NCBI RefSeq assembly: GCF_016919245.1
Contig: NZ_JAFEJA010000001.1
Location: 3,320,001-3,384,000 of the forward strand
DNA length: 64,000 bases
Direction of reading: 5' to 3'
Origin: Streptomyces zhihengii
GTDB taxonomy: Bacteria; Actinomycetota; Actinomycetes; Streptomycetales; Streptomycetaceae
Part shown: positions 33,239 through 41,119 of the stretch, piece by piece
Numbering within the stretch: position 1 is the stretch's first letter
Layout of the letters: every line of letters begins with the position of its first letter
Position numbers and translations under genes: made by a program
Notes under the pieces: generated by a model
What the model saw: only the letters and a program-made list of their open reading frames with translations
What the model was told of the DNA's origin: nothing
The model's database searches: none

Positions 33239-34519
33239 GTGTCCACCACGCCGCCCGCCACGACGTCCGCCCTCGCCGCCGCCGAGGCGCACACCGCGCA
33301 CACCTACCACCCGCTGCCGGTCGTCGTCGCCTCGGCGGACGGCGCCTGGATGACCGACGTGGAGGGCCGCCGCTACCTCGATCTGCTCGCCGGCTACTCC
33401 GCGCTCAACTTCGGACACGGCAACCGGCGCCTGATCGCGGCGGCCAAGGCCCAGCTCGACCGGGTGACGCTCACCTCCCGGGCCTTCCACCACGACCGGT
33501 TCGCCGACTTCTGCGCCCAGCTCGCCGAGCTGTGCGAGATGGAGGCGGTGCTGCCGATGAACACCGGCGCCGAGGCCGTGGAGACGGCGGTGAAGACCGT
33601 CCGCAAGTGGGGCTACCGGGTCAAGGGGGTGCCCCAGGGGCAGGCGAAGATCGTCGTCGCCGCGAACAACTTCCACGGCCGCACCACCACGCTGATCAGC
33701 TTCTCCACCGACCACGACGCCCGGGCGGACTTCGGCCCCTACACCCCGGGCTTCGAGATCGTGCCCTACGGCGACCTGACGGCCATGGAGAACGCCCTGT
33801 CGGCGAACACGGTGGCCGTGCTGCTGGAGCCCGTCCAGGGCGAGGCCGGGGTGATCGTGCCGCCGCCGGGCTATCTGCGCGGGGTGCGCGAGCTGACCCG
33901 GGAGCGCGGGGTGCTCTTCGTCGCCGACGAGATCCAGTCCGGCCTCGGCCGCACCGGTGCCACCTTCGCCTGCCGCCAGGAGGGCGTGGTCCCGGACATG
34001 TACGTGCTGGGCAAGGCGCTGGGCGGCGGCGTGGTGCCGGTCTCGGCCGTGGTCTCGTCGGCCGAGGTGCTCGGCGTCTTCCGCCCCGGCGAGCACGGCT
34101 CGACGTTCGGCGGGAACCCGCTGGCGTGCGCGGTGGCGCTGGAGGTGATCGCGATGCTGCGCACCGGCGAGTTCCAGCAGCGCGCCGCCGAGCTGGGCGC
34201 GCACCTGCACCGCGAGCTGGGCGCGCTGGTGGGCGGCGGCTCGGTGGACGCGGTACGGGGCCGGGGCCTGTGGGCCGGCATCGACGTCGCCCCGTCCCGG
34301 GGGACGGGGCGCGAGATCTCGGAGCAGCTCATGGAACGCGGCGTCCTGGCCAAGGACACCCAGGGCGCGACGCTCCGGATCGCGCCGCCGCTGATCATCT
34401 CCGAGGAGGACCTGGACTGGGGGCTCGACCGCCTGCGCGAGGTCCTGGCGGGGGGCGGATCGGGCGGATCGGGCGGCGCGGGGGGATCGGGCGGATCGGG
34501 CGGATCGCCGGGGGCGTGA
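33239..34519 (+). CDS. rocD: Ornithine aminotransferase
   Basis: 426 residues from GTG 33239 with GGAG upstream. A class III aminotransferase: MNTGAEAVETAVKTVRKWGY, NNFHGRTTTLISFS, DEIQSGLGRTG and the PLP lysine in YVLGKALGGGVVPVS. It moves the delta-amino group of ornithine to 2-oxoglutarate, giving glutamate semialdehyde for proline or arginine turnover. The C-terminus ends in an odd Gly/Ser run (GGGSGGSGGAGGSGG and more) made by tandem copies of GGCGGATCG, outside the catalytic fold. Confidence 0.94.
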   Translation: MSTTPPATTSALAAAEAHTAHTYHPLPVVVASADGAWMTDVEGRRYLDLLAGYSALNFGHGNRRLIAAAKAQLDRVTLTSRAFHHDRFADFCAQLAELCEMEAVLPMNTGAEAVETAVKTVRKWGYRVKGVPQGQAKIVVAANNFHGRTTTLISFSTDHDARADFGPYTPGFEIVPYGDLTAMENALSANTVAVLLEPVQGEAGVIVPPPGYLRGVRELTRERGVLFVADEIQSGLGRTGATFACRQEGVVPDMYVLGKALGGGVVPVSAVVSSAEVLGVFRPGEHGSTFGGNPLACAVALEVIAMLRTGEFQQRAAELGAHLHRELGALVGGGSVDAVRGRGLWAGIDVAPSRGTGREISEQLMERGVLAKDTQGATLRIAPPLIISEEDLDWGLDRLREVLAGGGSGGSGGAGGSGGSGGSPGA

Positions 34520-34570
34520 TGTCCTGACGGCGGCGCGGGGGCCGCGGGCGGCGCGCCGGGGGCGTGAGGC

Positions 34571-34602
34571 GGGCGGGCCCGCCGCGGGTGGCGGGCCCGC
34601 CC
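34571..34602. terminator. Bidirectional terminator between rocD and the ligase gene
   Basis: Perfect 13-base stem (34571-34583 with 34590-34602) between convergent genes. Confidence 0.8.
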
Positions 34603-34653
34603 GGGCCGGAGGTCCCGTGCGGACCGGGGTCGGGGCCTCGGGGCCTCGGGGCC

Positions 34654-35835
34654 TCAGAGGATCACGTGCGGGAGGAAGCGGGCGTACCCGTCCGTGATCA
34701 GACCGGCCGACTCCCGGATGCCGAGGCCGGCCGACTCCCCGTCGACCACCCAGGCGCCCAGCACCGTGCGGTTGCCGTCGAACGAGGGCAGCGGCGCCAG
34801 CTCCTGGTGGCAGCAGGGCTCACCGGGCTGGACGAACGCGCTGCCCGCCTCGTGCACGGTGACGCCGGCGCCCTCGCGGCCGAGCAGCGGCTTGGACACC
34901 CAGCCGGGCCCGGCGGCCAGTTCGCGCGGCCCGTCGAGATAGGCCGGGAGCAGGTTCGGGTGGCCCGGGTACAGCTCCCACAGGATCGCCAGCAGCGCCT
35001 TGTTGGAGAGCAGCATCTTCCACGCGGGCTCGATCCAGCAGGTGGTCCCGGTGCCGCCGCCGTTGTCCAGGGTGTCCAGGACGTGCGGACCGAAGTCGTC
35101 GGTGACCAGCCACTCCCACGGGTAGAGCTTGAAGCAGCTCCGGATGAAGCGCAGCCGGTCGTCGACGAAGCGGCCCGAGATGCCGTCCCAGCCGATGCTC
35201 TCGACGGAGAGCGCCTCCGTCTCGATGCCCGCCTGTTCGGCGGTCTCGCGCAGATACGCGACGGTCATCAGGTCCTCGCCGCACTCGTCGCCGTCGGTGT
35301 GCACGAAGTGCACGGGGCCGGGCGGCAGCAGCGGCGCCTGACGGCGCCAGGCGGCGACGAGGCGCTCGTGGAGGGAGTTCCACTGGTCGGCGCCGGGGAA
35401 GCGCTCCTCCATCCAGAACCACTGGGGGCTCGCGGCCTCGACGAGCGAGGTCGGGGTGTCGGCGTTGTACTCCAGCATCCTGGCGGGGCCGGTGCCGTCG
35501 TAGTGGAGGTCGAACCGCCCGTAGAGGGACGGCAGTTCGTCGCGCCGCCGCCAGGCCTCGGCGACATGGGCGACGACCCGGGGGTCGGTGATGCCCAGTT
35601 CGGCGAAACGCTTCTTCTCGACGATGTGGGCGGCCGCCGCCAGCGACATGGCGTGCAGTTCCTCGACCACCTCCTCCAGGGCCTCGACCTCGGGGAGGGT
35701 GAACTCGTAGTAGGCGCTCTCGTCCCAGTAGGGGCGCAGGGAGCCGTCCGGGTGCCGGGTCAGCGGGTAGACGCAGCCCTGCGCCTCGACGGTCTCCTGC
35801 CAGCCTTGGCGCGGCTCGATGGTGCGGCGCTGCAC
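34654..35835 (-). CDS. Glutathionylspermidine synthase-like ATP-grasp ligase (YgiC-like)
   Basis: 393 residues from GTG 35835, five bases after the stop of the lipoprotein gene. It matches the synthetase domain of glutathionylspermidine synthase/YgiC. Features include YWDESAYYEFTLPEVEAL, MLEYNADTPTSLVEA (a metal/ATP region), an ATP-grasp core with WEWLVTDDFG and KMLLSNKALLAILWE, and a C-terminal VSKPLLGREGAG loop. Family members join a carboxylate to an amine using ATP. The amidase half of true Gss is absent. Actinomycetes lack glutathione, so the acceptor is unknown. A membrane or lipoprotein-linked role is suggested by its partner. Confidence 0.92.
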   Translation of the reverse strand: MQRRTIEPRQGWQETVEAQGCVYPLTRHPDGSLRPYWDESAYYEFTLPEVEALEEVVEELHAMSLAAAAHIVEKKRFAELGITDPRVVAHVAEAWRRRDELPSLYGRFDLHYDGTGPARMLEYNADTPTSLVEAASPQWFWMEERFPGADQWNSLHERLVAAWRRQAPLLPPGPVHFVHTDGDECGEDLMTVAYLRETAEQAGIETEALSVESIGWDGISGRFVDDRLRFIRSCFKLYPWEWLVTDDFGPHVLDTLDNGGGTGTTCWIEPAWKMLLSNKALLAILWELYPGHPNLLPAYLDGPRELAAGPGWVSKPLLGREGAGVTVHEAGSAFVQPGEPCCHQELAPLPSFDGNRTVLGAWVVDGESAGLGIRESAGLITDGYARFLPHVIL

Positions 35836-35840
35836 GGCGC

Positions 35841-36131
35841 TCAGCCCCCGCCCGAGCCGGACTTGCCGAAACCGCCGCGCTTGACGGCGGACTTGTCGAA
35901 GCTGCCGCCGGAGACCTTGCCGTCGCTGACCGTGCCGCCGTAGTAGTACTTGCCGCCACCGCCGCCCGAGCCGTTGCTGCCGCTCTTGCAGCGGGAGTCC
36001 GGCAGTATCTCGCGCGACACGGGGTCGGCACACCGCTTGTCCGGCTCCGACCCGCACGCCGCGAGCGAGGCGGCGAGCAGCCCCACCCCTCCGAGCAGCA
36101 CCGTGCCCGACCTCAGCCTGCGTCGTCCCAT
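35841..36131 (-). CDS. Small lipoprotein paired with the YgiC-like ligase
   Basis: 96 residues. Signal peptide with lipobox LAAC (Cys about 26), then a short Cys-containing domain (CADPVSREILPDSRCK) and a Gly/Ser/Tyr/Lys-rich tail (GGGGKYYYGGTVSDGKVSGG). This low-complexity, Lys-rich tail could be the substrate or anchor of the neighbouring ligase. The order lipoprotein then ligase matches E. coli ygiB-ygiC. GAGAGG ribosome-binding site. Confidence 0.85.
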   Translation of the reverse strand: MGRRRLRSGTVLLGGVGLLAASLAACGSEPDKRCADPVSREILPDSRCKSGSNGSGGGGGKYYYGGTVSDGKVSGGSFDKSAVKRGGFGKSGSGGG

Positions 36132-36519
36132 CGTGACCTCTCCCCCGTCGTCCTGCGTCGTCCTGCGTCGTTCCGACGTCACCGGCCGGGGCCGGTGCGT
36201 CCACCTGATGTCCACGCCCCGAACGGCACCCGCGGTTCCGCTTCCCGCCCGCCGACCGCACGGCGCGGCGCCCGCGTGGTGCGGGCGGGCCGTGCGACGG
36301 CGGCTGCGCGGCGCGGTGTCCTGCGTGGCGCGGCGTGCTGGGTGATGCGGGCTGCGGCGTTCTGCGTGGTGTGTCGGTTCCCGGCCATGTCCGGTTCCCC
36401 TGCCATCCTGCCCCGCCGGGGTCCGCCCAGGCACTGCCGGGGTCCGGCAGACTCCACCGCGCCCCAGGTGCCCGCGCCCGGCAGCCCACCGGGGGGGGGG
36501 GGGACGGCTGGTCGCCGCC
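36132..36519. other. Gene-free region with short repeats and a 13-G run
   Basis: 388 bases without a supported gene. It holds the lipoprotein promoter, a GTCGTCCTGC tandem repeat at about 36149-36172, and diverged repeats of TGCGTGG/GCGGCG at 36300-36370. A run of 13 G at 36491-36503 lies 17 bases past the end of the XRE-ImmA gene. Homopolymers this long are rare and prone to length error. Confidence 0.6.
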
Positions 36520-37677
36520 TCAGAGAGCGCGCAGCCGGTTCTCCCGGCCGATACGCCGCTCGCCGAGGCTGATGACGGGCGCGTTCTCCCGCCGTGGCCC
36601 GGCGGCCGCATCGACGTCCGGCGCGAGTGACCTCAGGAGCACGGGGTGCAGGGCCACGTCCTCGGCCGCCTGAAGAAGCGAGGGCTGCTCGCCGTACCGG
36701 CGGGTCAGCATCGCCCGCATGAGTGCCGGCTGTTCCGGATGCACGGTCACCGGCTCGGCCGCTCGCCAACCGCGCGCGGACAGTTGCTTGTACAGGCTTT
36801 CGCGGCGGGCGGCGTCCACATGTCCGAGATCGTGCGCGCGGTTGATCAGGGCCTGGATCGAGACGCCCCAACGCTTTTTCAGAGCAGCGAAGTCCCTCAG
36901 CATCAAGGGCCCGTCGAAGGCCTCCGCGGCGCGTTCACGCGGCAGAAGGAACGCTCCTGCGAACCGGTGCGCCTCCACCTCGGCGGTGGGGGCGTCGAGC
37001 AGCCCCCGGCGGGCGGGGTGCAGCACCAGGTGGCCGAGTTCATGGGCGGTGGTGAAACGCTGCCGGTCACCGCTGCCGGCGGAGAAGTAACTGACCAGCA
37101 TCGGATCACCTGCGCCCCGCCAGCAGGAAGCACCGGAGTGCCCCACGACGATCTCCTCGCCATTGCCCTGGGCATCGACCAGCACCAGCGGCACGACGGG
37201 GATACCCGCGCCCTCACAGGCACGGATGACGTGCCCGACGACGCCGTCGCGGGCCAGGCCCAGCGCGTCACGGGTGAGCCCGGCGAGCTCCTCGATGTCG
37301 TCCATGCCGAGGTCGCCCTCGGCGCGCGGCAGCCGGGTGCGCCGCACCCGGGTCTCGGCGATGAGGCCGGCTGCGACGCGGTACGCCTCGCGCACGGTCG
37401 CCTCGACCCGTTCCACCTCACGCGCCGACGTGCCGGCCTTCTTCCGGAAGGCCAGCGTGTCGGTCGGCAGATCCACCGGGTCGATCTCGAAGAAGGACAT
37501 GGGCGTGCCGGTGGCCTGGGCGATACGCGTCAGCACGTCGTCGGTGACCGCCCTGGTGCCCCGCTGCATCTGCGAGACAAGAGGCTGGGAGACGCCTGCG
37601 GCCTGGGCCAGTTCACCCTGGGTGAGACCCATCAGGAGTCTGAGCGTGCGGATACGCTCCCCAGGATTACGCCCCAC
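36520..37677 (-). CDS. XRE regulator fused to ImmA/IrrE metallopeptidase
   Basis: 385 residues. Residues 5-58 form an XRE helix-turn-helix (GERIRTLRLLMGLTQGELAQ, VSQPLVSQMQRGTRAV). The ImmA/IrrE peptidase domain has TTAHELGHLVLH (zinc ligands His212 and His216, base Glu213) and a downstream helix EVEAHRFAGAFLLPRE carrying the third ligand. In phages and conjugative elements such proteins lift repression by cleaving the regulator. As chromosomal pairs they resemble toxin-antitoxin or stress modules. GTG 37677 sits nine bases after GAGG and overlaps the partner gene by 11 bases. GTG 37686 is an alternative. Base composition is less GC-rich than the surroundings. Confidence 0.9.
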   Translation of the reverse strand: MGRNPGERIRTLRLLMGLTQGELAQAAGVSQPLVSQMQRGTRAVTDDVLTRIAQATGTPMSFFEIDPVDLPTDTLAFRKKAGTSAREVERVEATVREAYRVAAGLIAETRVRRTRLPRAEGDLGMDDIEELAGLTRDALGLARDGVVGHVIRACEGAGIPVVPLVLVDAQGNGEEIVVGHSGASCWRGAGDPMLVSYFSAGSGDRQRFTTAHELGHLVLHPARRGLLDAPTAEVEAHRFAGAFLLPRERAAEAFDGPLMLRDFAALKKRWGVSIQALINRAHDLGHVDAARRESLYKQLSARGWRAAEPVTVHPEQPALMRAMLTRRYGEQPSLLQAAEDVALHPVLLRSLAPDVDAAAGPRRENAPVISLGERRIGRENRLRAL

Positions 37678-38305
37678 TTCCTTCACCCTCTTCGCGAAGA
37701 TCGTCGTCGAAATCGAAGGGCAGCGCGATGCCGCCCTCGTCCGGGACGAACTCCCACTCGGCACCCGTGAACGTCTCAGTGTGGCGGGGCAGCTCGAAGT
37801 CCAGGTCGAACTTGGGCGGGCGACCCGGCTTCCACTCCCCGATCGGACGCACGATGCGCACGGAGATCTCCCCGCCGGTCTCCGCAGGAGACAACCAGAC
37901 GGCGAGGAGGTTGCTCACCTCGACACCGAACAGGTCAACCGTTCGATTTCGATAGTAGCTAATCCGCGCCTTGTTCCTGCCGGGGGCGGGAATCAGATCG
38001 AACGGCGTGGCATGCAGGAGCCGCAGGGTCATGGTGCCGTGCGCCAGATGCAGACGGCCACTGGCCACCGAGAGGGGGCGCCAGCCTCCCAGATCCGCCC
38101 GCCCGGAGTGCAGCTCCTCCAACCGCCGCCTGGCGTGGTCGCGCGTGAGGTCCGTGCGCCCCTTGCTGTAGCCCTCACCGACCATCCCCGTCTCGTCGTA
38201 GTGACCGTGCGCGGCGGTGTAGCCAAGGTCGAGCGCGGCATACAGGGGCTCGGCCAGCCCTTCGGTGGCAGCCGTGATGTAGGAGGCGTCCTCAGGTGTG
38301 AGCAT
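37667..38305 (-). CDS. Unknown partner of the XRE-ImmA protein
   Basis: 212 residues, family not recognised. It begins MLTPEDASYITAATEGLAEP and has mixed helices, then a beta-rich C-terminal half (ISVRIVRPIGEWKPGRP, FDLDFELPRHTETFTGAEW) and an acidic tail (FDFDDDLREEGEGSGA). Its end overlaps the XRE-ImmA start, so the two are co-translated. The -10-like TATAAAAT at 38313-38320 is seven bases from the ATG, giving a leaderless start. Parts are clearly AT-richer than the neighbourhood (37921-37980, 38300-38325). It could be the effector or the peptidase target of the pair. Confidence 0.75.
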   Translation of the reverse strand: MLTPEDASYITAATEGLAEPLYAALDLGYTAAHGHYDETGMVGEGYSKGRTDLTRDHARRRLEELHSGRADLGGWRPLSVASGRLHLAHGTMTLRLLHATPFDLIPAPGRNKARISYYRNRTVDLFGVEVSNLLAVWLSPAETGGEISVRIVRPIGEWKPGRPPKFDLDFELPRHTETFTGAEWEFVPDEGGIALPFDFDDDLREEGEGSGA

Positions 38306-38338
38306 GCGCGTTATTTTATAGCGCCGAATCCCACACCC

Positions 38339-38361
38339 GTGGAACAGTGCACAGGTTCCAC
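38339..38361. promoter_or_regulatory. Palindrome over the -35 region of the XRE-ImmA operon
   Basis: Perfect seven-base arms GTGGAAC (38339-38345) and GTTCCAC (38355-38361) around AGTGCACAG, which itself contains GTGCAC. It lies 18 bases upstream of the AT-rich -10 box of the pair. It is well placed as an autoregulatory operator for the XRE protein. Confidence 0.6.
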
Positions 38362-38394
38362 CCTTTCGGGGCCCGCGAAACCTAGAGTCCCCTC

Positions 38395-39261
38395 GTGTTC
38401 CTCGGGATGATCTGCGCCCTCGCGTCCGCGGTCTGCTACGGCACGGCCTCCGTCCTCCAGGCCATGGCGGCGCGCAGCACCGCGCCCGGCAGCGGGTCCG
38501 GTGTGGACGCGGCGCTGCTGATGCGGGCCGTGCGCCAGTGGCGGTATCTGCTGGGGCTCGGGCTGGACGGGGCCGGGTTCCTGCTCCAGATCGTGGCCCT
38601 GCGGGCGCTCCCCATCTACGCCGTCGGGGCCGCGCTCGCCGCGAGTCTCGCCGTCACGGCGGTCGTGGCGGCCCGGCTGATGCGGATCCGGCTGAAGCGG
38701 GCCGAGTGGGCGGCGGTCGCCGCCGTCTGTCTGGGGCTGGCGCTGCTGGGCCTCGCGTCCGGGCCGGAGGGCGACCGGGAGGGCTCGGACGCGCTGCGGT
38801 GGTCGATGCTCGGCGCGGCGGCGGGGGTGCTCGCCGTGGGCGCGCTCGCCGGGCGGCTGCCGGACAAGCCGCGCGCGCTGGTGCTGGGGCTGGGGTCGGG
38901 CATCGGCTTCGGGGTCGTCGAGGTGTCCGTCCGGCTGATCGACTCGCTCGCCCTGCCGGGCCTGTTCGCCAACCCGGCGCTGTACGCGCTGCTGCTCGGC
39001 GGCGGGGCGGCCTTCCTGCTGCTGACCTCGGCCCTCGCCCGCGGCTCGGTGACGACCGCGACCGCCGGGATGGTCATCGGCGAGACCGTGGGGCCCGCCC
39101 TGATCGGCGTCGTCTGGCTCGGCGACCGCACCCGGGAGGGCCTGGCCCCGCTCGCCGTCGCCGGCTTCACCGTCGCGGTGGCGGGCGCCCTGGCACTGGC
39201 CCGGTTCGGCGAACCGCCGGCCCGTCCGGAGCCCGCTCCAAACGCCGCCCCGGCCGGGTGA
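38395..39261 (+). CDS. DMT-superfamily membrane protein
   Basis: 288 residues, nine or ten helices, EamA-like. It begins VFLGMICALASAVCYGTASV, and the paired repeats LQIVALRALPIYAVGAALAASLAV and SALARGSVTTATAGMVIGE fit the duplicated drug/metabolite transporter fold. TAGAGT at 38383-38388, six bases before the GTG, indicates a leaderless transcript. Substrate unknown. A terminator starts inside the last codons. Confidence 0.9.
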   Translation: MFLGMICALASAVCYGTASVLQAMAARSTAPGSGSGVDAALLMRAVRQWRYLLGLGLDGAGFLLQIVALRALPIYAVGAALAASLAVTAVVAARLMRIRLKRAEWAAVAAVCLGLALLGLASGPEGDREGSDALRWSMLGAAAGVLAVGALAGRLPDKPRALVLGLGSGIGFGVVEVSVRLIDSLALPGLFANPALYALLLGGGAAFLLLTSALARGSVTTATAGMVIGETVGPALIGVVWLGDRTREGLAPLAVAGFTVAVAGALALARFGEPPARPEPAPNAAPAG

Positions 39262-39276
39262 GCGGCCGGCCGGGGC
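39247..39276. terminator. Terminator at the end of the DMT gene
   Basis: Perfect 11-base stem (39247-39257 with 39266-39276), eight-base loop. The left arm encodes the last residues of the transporter. It also faces the convergent gene ending at 39284. Confidence 0.75.
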
Positions 39277-39283
39277 GCACGGC

Positions 39284-40321
39284 TCAGTCCTCCCCGTCGA
39301 CGCCTCGCGCGGTGCGCCATTTCCGCAGGTCGTCCAGCACCTTTCGCGTCAACTCGGCGTACTGCACGGGGCACTCCCACAGGCCGCGGTCGGAGAGCTC
39401 GGCCGGCACGGGGGTGTCCGGGTGGTCGTCCGGTGCGTACAGGTGGACCACCGCGCTGTACCGGGCCTTCGTCTTGGACGGTACGGAGGACCAGGGGTGC
39501 CGCGGATGCGCGCAGGCGACGTCGAGGTCGACGGTGGCCAGGGCGGCGGCGATGTCCCGTGTGTACGAGGGCGGCAGGCCCGCGTACGACTGGGCGACGC
39601 CCATCCACAGGCACAGGTGCAGGCCGATGCGCTCGTCGTCGCGCACCCGGCCGGAGAGCAGGCGGCGGGCGGACCACAGGGCGACCGGGCCGGTGTTGTC
39701 CTCCCAGGTGCGGCGGATCGACTCCTGTGCGGCCACGATGTCGAGGCTGCCGTCCTCCCGGACGAACTGCGCGTCGAGGTGGGAGACGTCGATGTCGCCG
39801 AAGGTCTGATTCCGCGCCGCGCTCAGCTCGCCCACGGCCTCGTCCGCGAGGTCCGCCAGGAGCCTCTCGCAGGTGAACGCCGCGGAGTCCTCCTCGTCGA
39901 GGTCGTAGTCCTCGGTGAATTCCGCCCACCCGGCCCGGGTCAGCATGCTCACCCCGGCCTCGACCTGGTACTCCCCGCCCAGCCGCTCGAGGTGAGCGCC
40001 GTCCGCGCACGCGCAGGAGGCGCCGGCCGGCCCGGACCGGAGCCCGTCCAGTGCCCGGATGTACGCCTCGAACAGGGACGCCGAGTGGACGCGGGAGGCC
40101 AGGTACCAGGAGGTGGCGTGCAGGAGGATCGTGTATCCGGCCCGCTCCCGGCGGGCCTCCGGCGTGCCGTCGCGGCCGATCGCGCCGGCGGCGTCCGCGG
40201 CAAGACCGGCGAGGGTCGGTTCGGGATCCGCATAGGGGTAGTCGTTGACGATCCCGGACAGGTCGGAGATCAGTTCCTGACGGCTCGGGTGCAGCACACG
40301 CGTCTCTTCGGTCACATCCAT
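39284..40321 (-). CDS. Uncharacterised 345-residue protein
   Basis: Not recognised. It is soluble, acidic and largely helical. A Cys cluster CACAD occurs near residue 105. Conserved-looking segments include GYTILLHATSWYLASRVHSA, NQTFGDIDVSHLDAQFVRED and RRLLSGRVRDDERIGLHLCLW. The C-terminus ends ELTRKVLDDLRKWRTARG. ATG 40321 and GTG 40315 are both possible; neither has a strong ribosome-binding site. No neighbour gives a functional hint. Confidence 0.7.
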   Translation of the reverse strand: MDVTEETRVLHPSRQELISDLSGIVNDYPYADPEPTLAGLAADAAGAIGRDGTPEARRERAGYTILLHATSWYLASRVHSASLFEAYIRALDGLRSGPAGASCACADGAHLERLGGEYQVEAGVSMLTRAGWAEFTEDYDLDEEDSAAFTCERLLADLADEAVGELSAARNQTFGDIDVSHLDAQFVREDGSLDIVAAQESIRRTWEDNTGPVALWSARRLLSGRVRDDERIGLHLCLWMGVAQSYAGLPPSYTRDIAAALATVDLDVACAHPRHPWSSVPSKTKARYSAVVHLYAPDDHPDTPVPAELSDRGLWECPVQYAELTRKVLDDLRKWRTARGVDGED

Positions 40322-40492
40322 CACGGACGGTGCCGGACACGGGGCGGTTCCCCGGCGGACGCGACCGGCGGGGACGCGCCGCCGGTGCGTCCGGGCGCTC
40401 ACGGATCCAGCGGGGCCGCGGCCGGTCACGCGGCGACCCGCCCACGGTCGCGCCCGCTTCGCCTCGCACACGCGTGCTGGAACAATTCCCCT

Positions 40493-41014
40493 GTGGTGGA
40501 CAACAGTTGGTGGATCGGGCTGATAACCGGCGGCACCGCCGTCGTCGCGAGCTGGGTGACCGGGCGGAGCCTCACCCGGTCGGCGCGGGTGGAGGCCGAG
40601 GTCACGGCGACCGCGGCCGAGGTGGCGCAGGCGCGCACCCGGCGGCGGGACGCGTACCGGGAGCTGAGCGCCACGGTGCACGGGCTCTCCGAGGTGTTCT
40701 GGCGCATGGAGGAGGCGGACGCCGCTCCCGAGGGCGCACGGCGGGAGGCGATCCTCGGGGAGATGCGCAACGCGTCACGCGCCGCGCTCAACGAGGTGAC
40801 GCGGGCCAGCCGCGAGGTCGCCCTGGAGGGGCCCGCGGATGCCGCCGAGGCCGCGAGACAGCTGCGGCGCAGGGCGCTCACTGCGCAGCGGGAGCTGGTC
40901 GGCCTGGCCACGGGCGAGGGGGACCGGGAGGCGTACGACCGGGCCTACCGGGTGTTCCGCGAGGAGCACTCCCGCTTCCTGGACCTGGCCCGCGCGGCCC
41001 TGGAGGTCGGCTGA
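40493..41014 (+). CDS. Membrane-anchored coiled-coil protein
   Basis: 173 residues starting at tandem GTG codons (40493/40496). One N-terminal helix (WWIGLITGGTAVVASWVTG) is followed by about 140 residues of charged heptad-like helix rich in Ala, Arg and Glu (RVEAEVTATAAEVAQARTRR and on). No family recognised. The -10-like AACAAT just upstream suggests a leaderless start. Confidence 0.7.
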   Translation: MVDNSWWIGLITGGTAVVASWVTGRSLTRSARVEAEVTATAAEVAQARTRRRDAYRELSATVHGLSEVFWRMEEADAAPEGARREAILGEMRNASRAALNEVTRASREVALEGPADAAEAARQLRRRALTAQRELVGLATGEGDREAYDRAYRVFREEHSRFLDLARAALEVG

Positions 41015-41036
41015 GGCGGTGGTCGGCGAGTCCGTG

Positions 41037-41064
41037 GCCGGGCGCGGGGCGGCCCGCGCCCGGC
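41037..41064. terminator. Bidirectional terminator
   Basis: Perfect 12-base stem (41037-41048 with 41053-41064), GCGG tetraloop, between the convergent genes ending at 41014 and 41120. Confidence 0.85.
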
Positions 41065-41119
41065 GGGCCCGGCGCGGACTCCGTTCCCGGCGGCTCACGG
41101 ACCGGCCCGCCTCCGGTGG

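Noticed and set aside
36195..36572. Small Arg/Cys protein in the gap after the lipoprotein gene
   Set aside because: No ribosome-binding site, repeat-derived, overlaps the XRE-ImmA gene end.
36520..38305. Integrated conjugative element
   Set aside because: ImmA/IrrE genes occur on such elements, but no integrase, att repeat or transfer gene is present.
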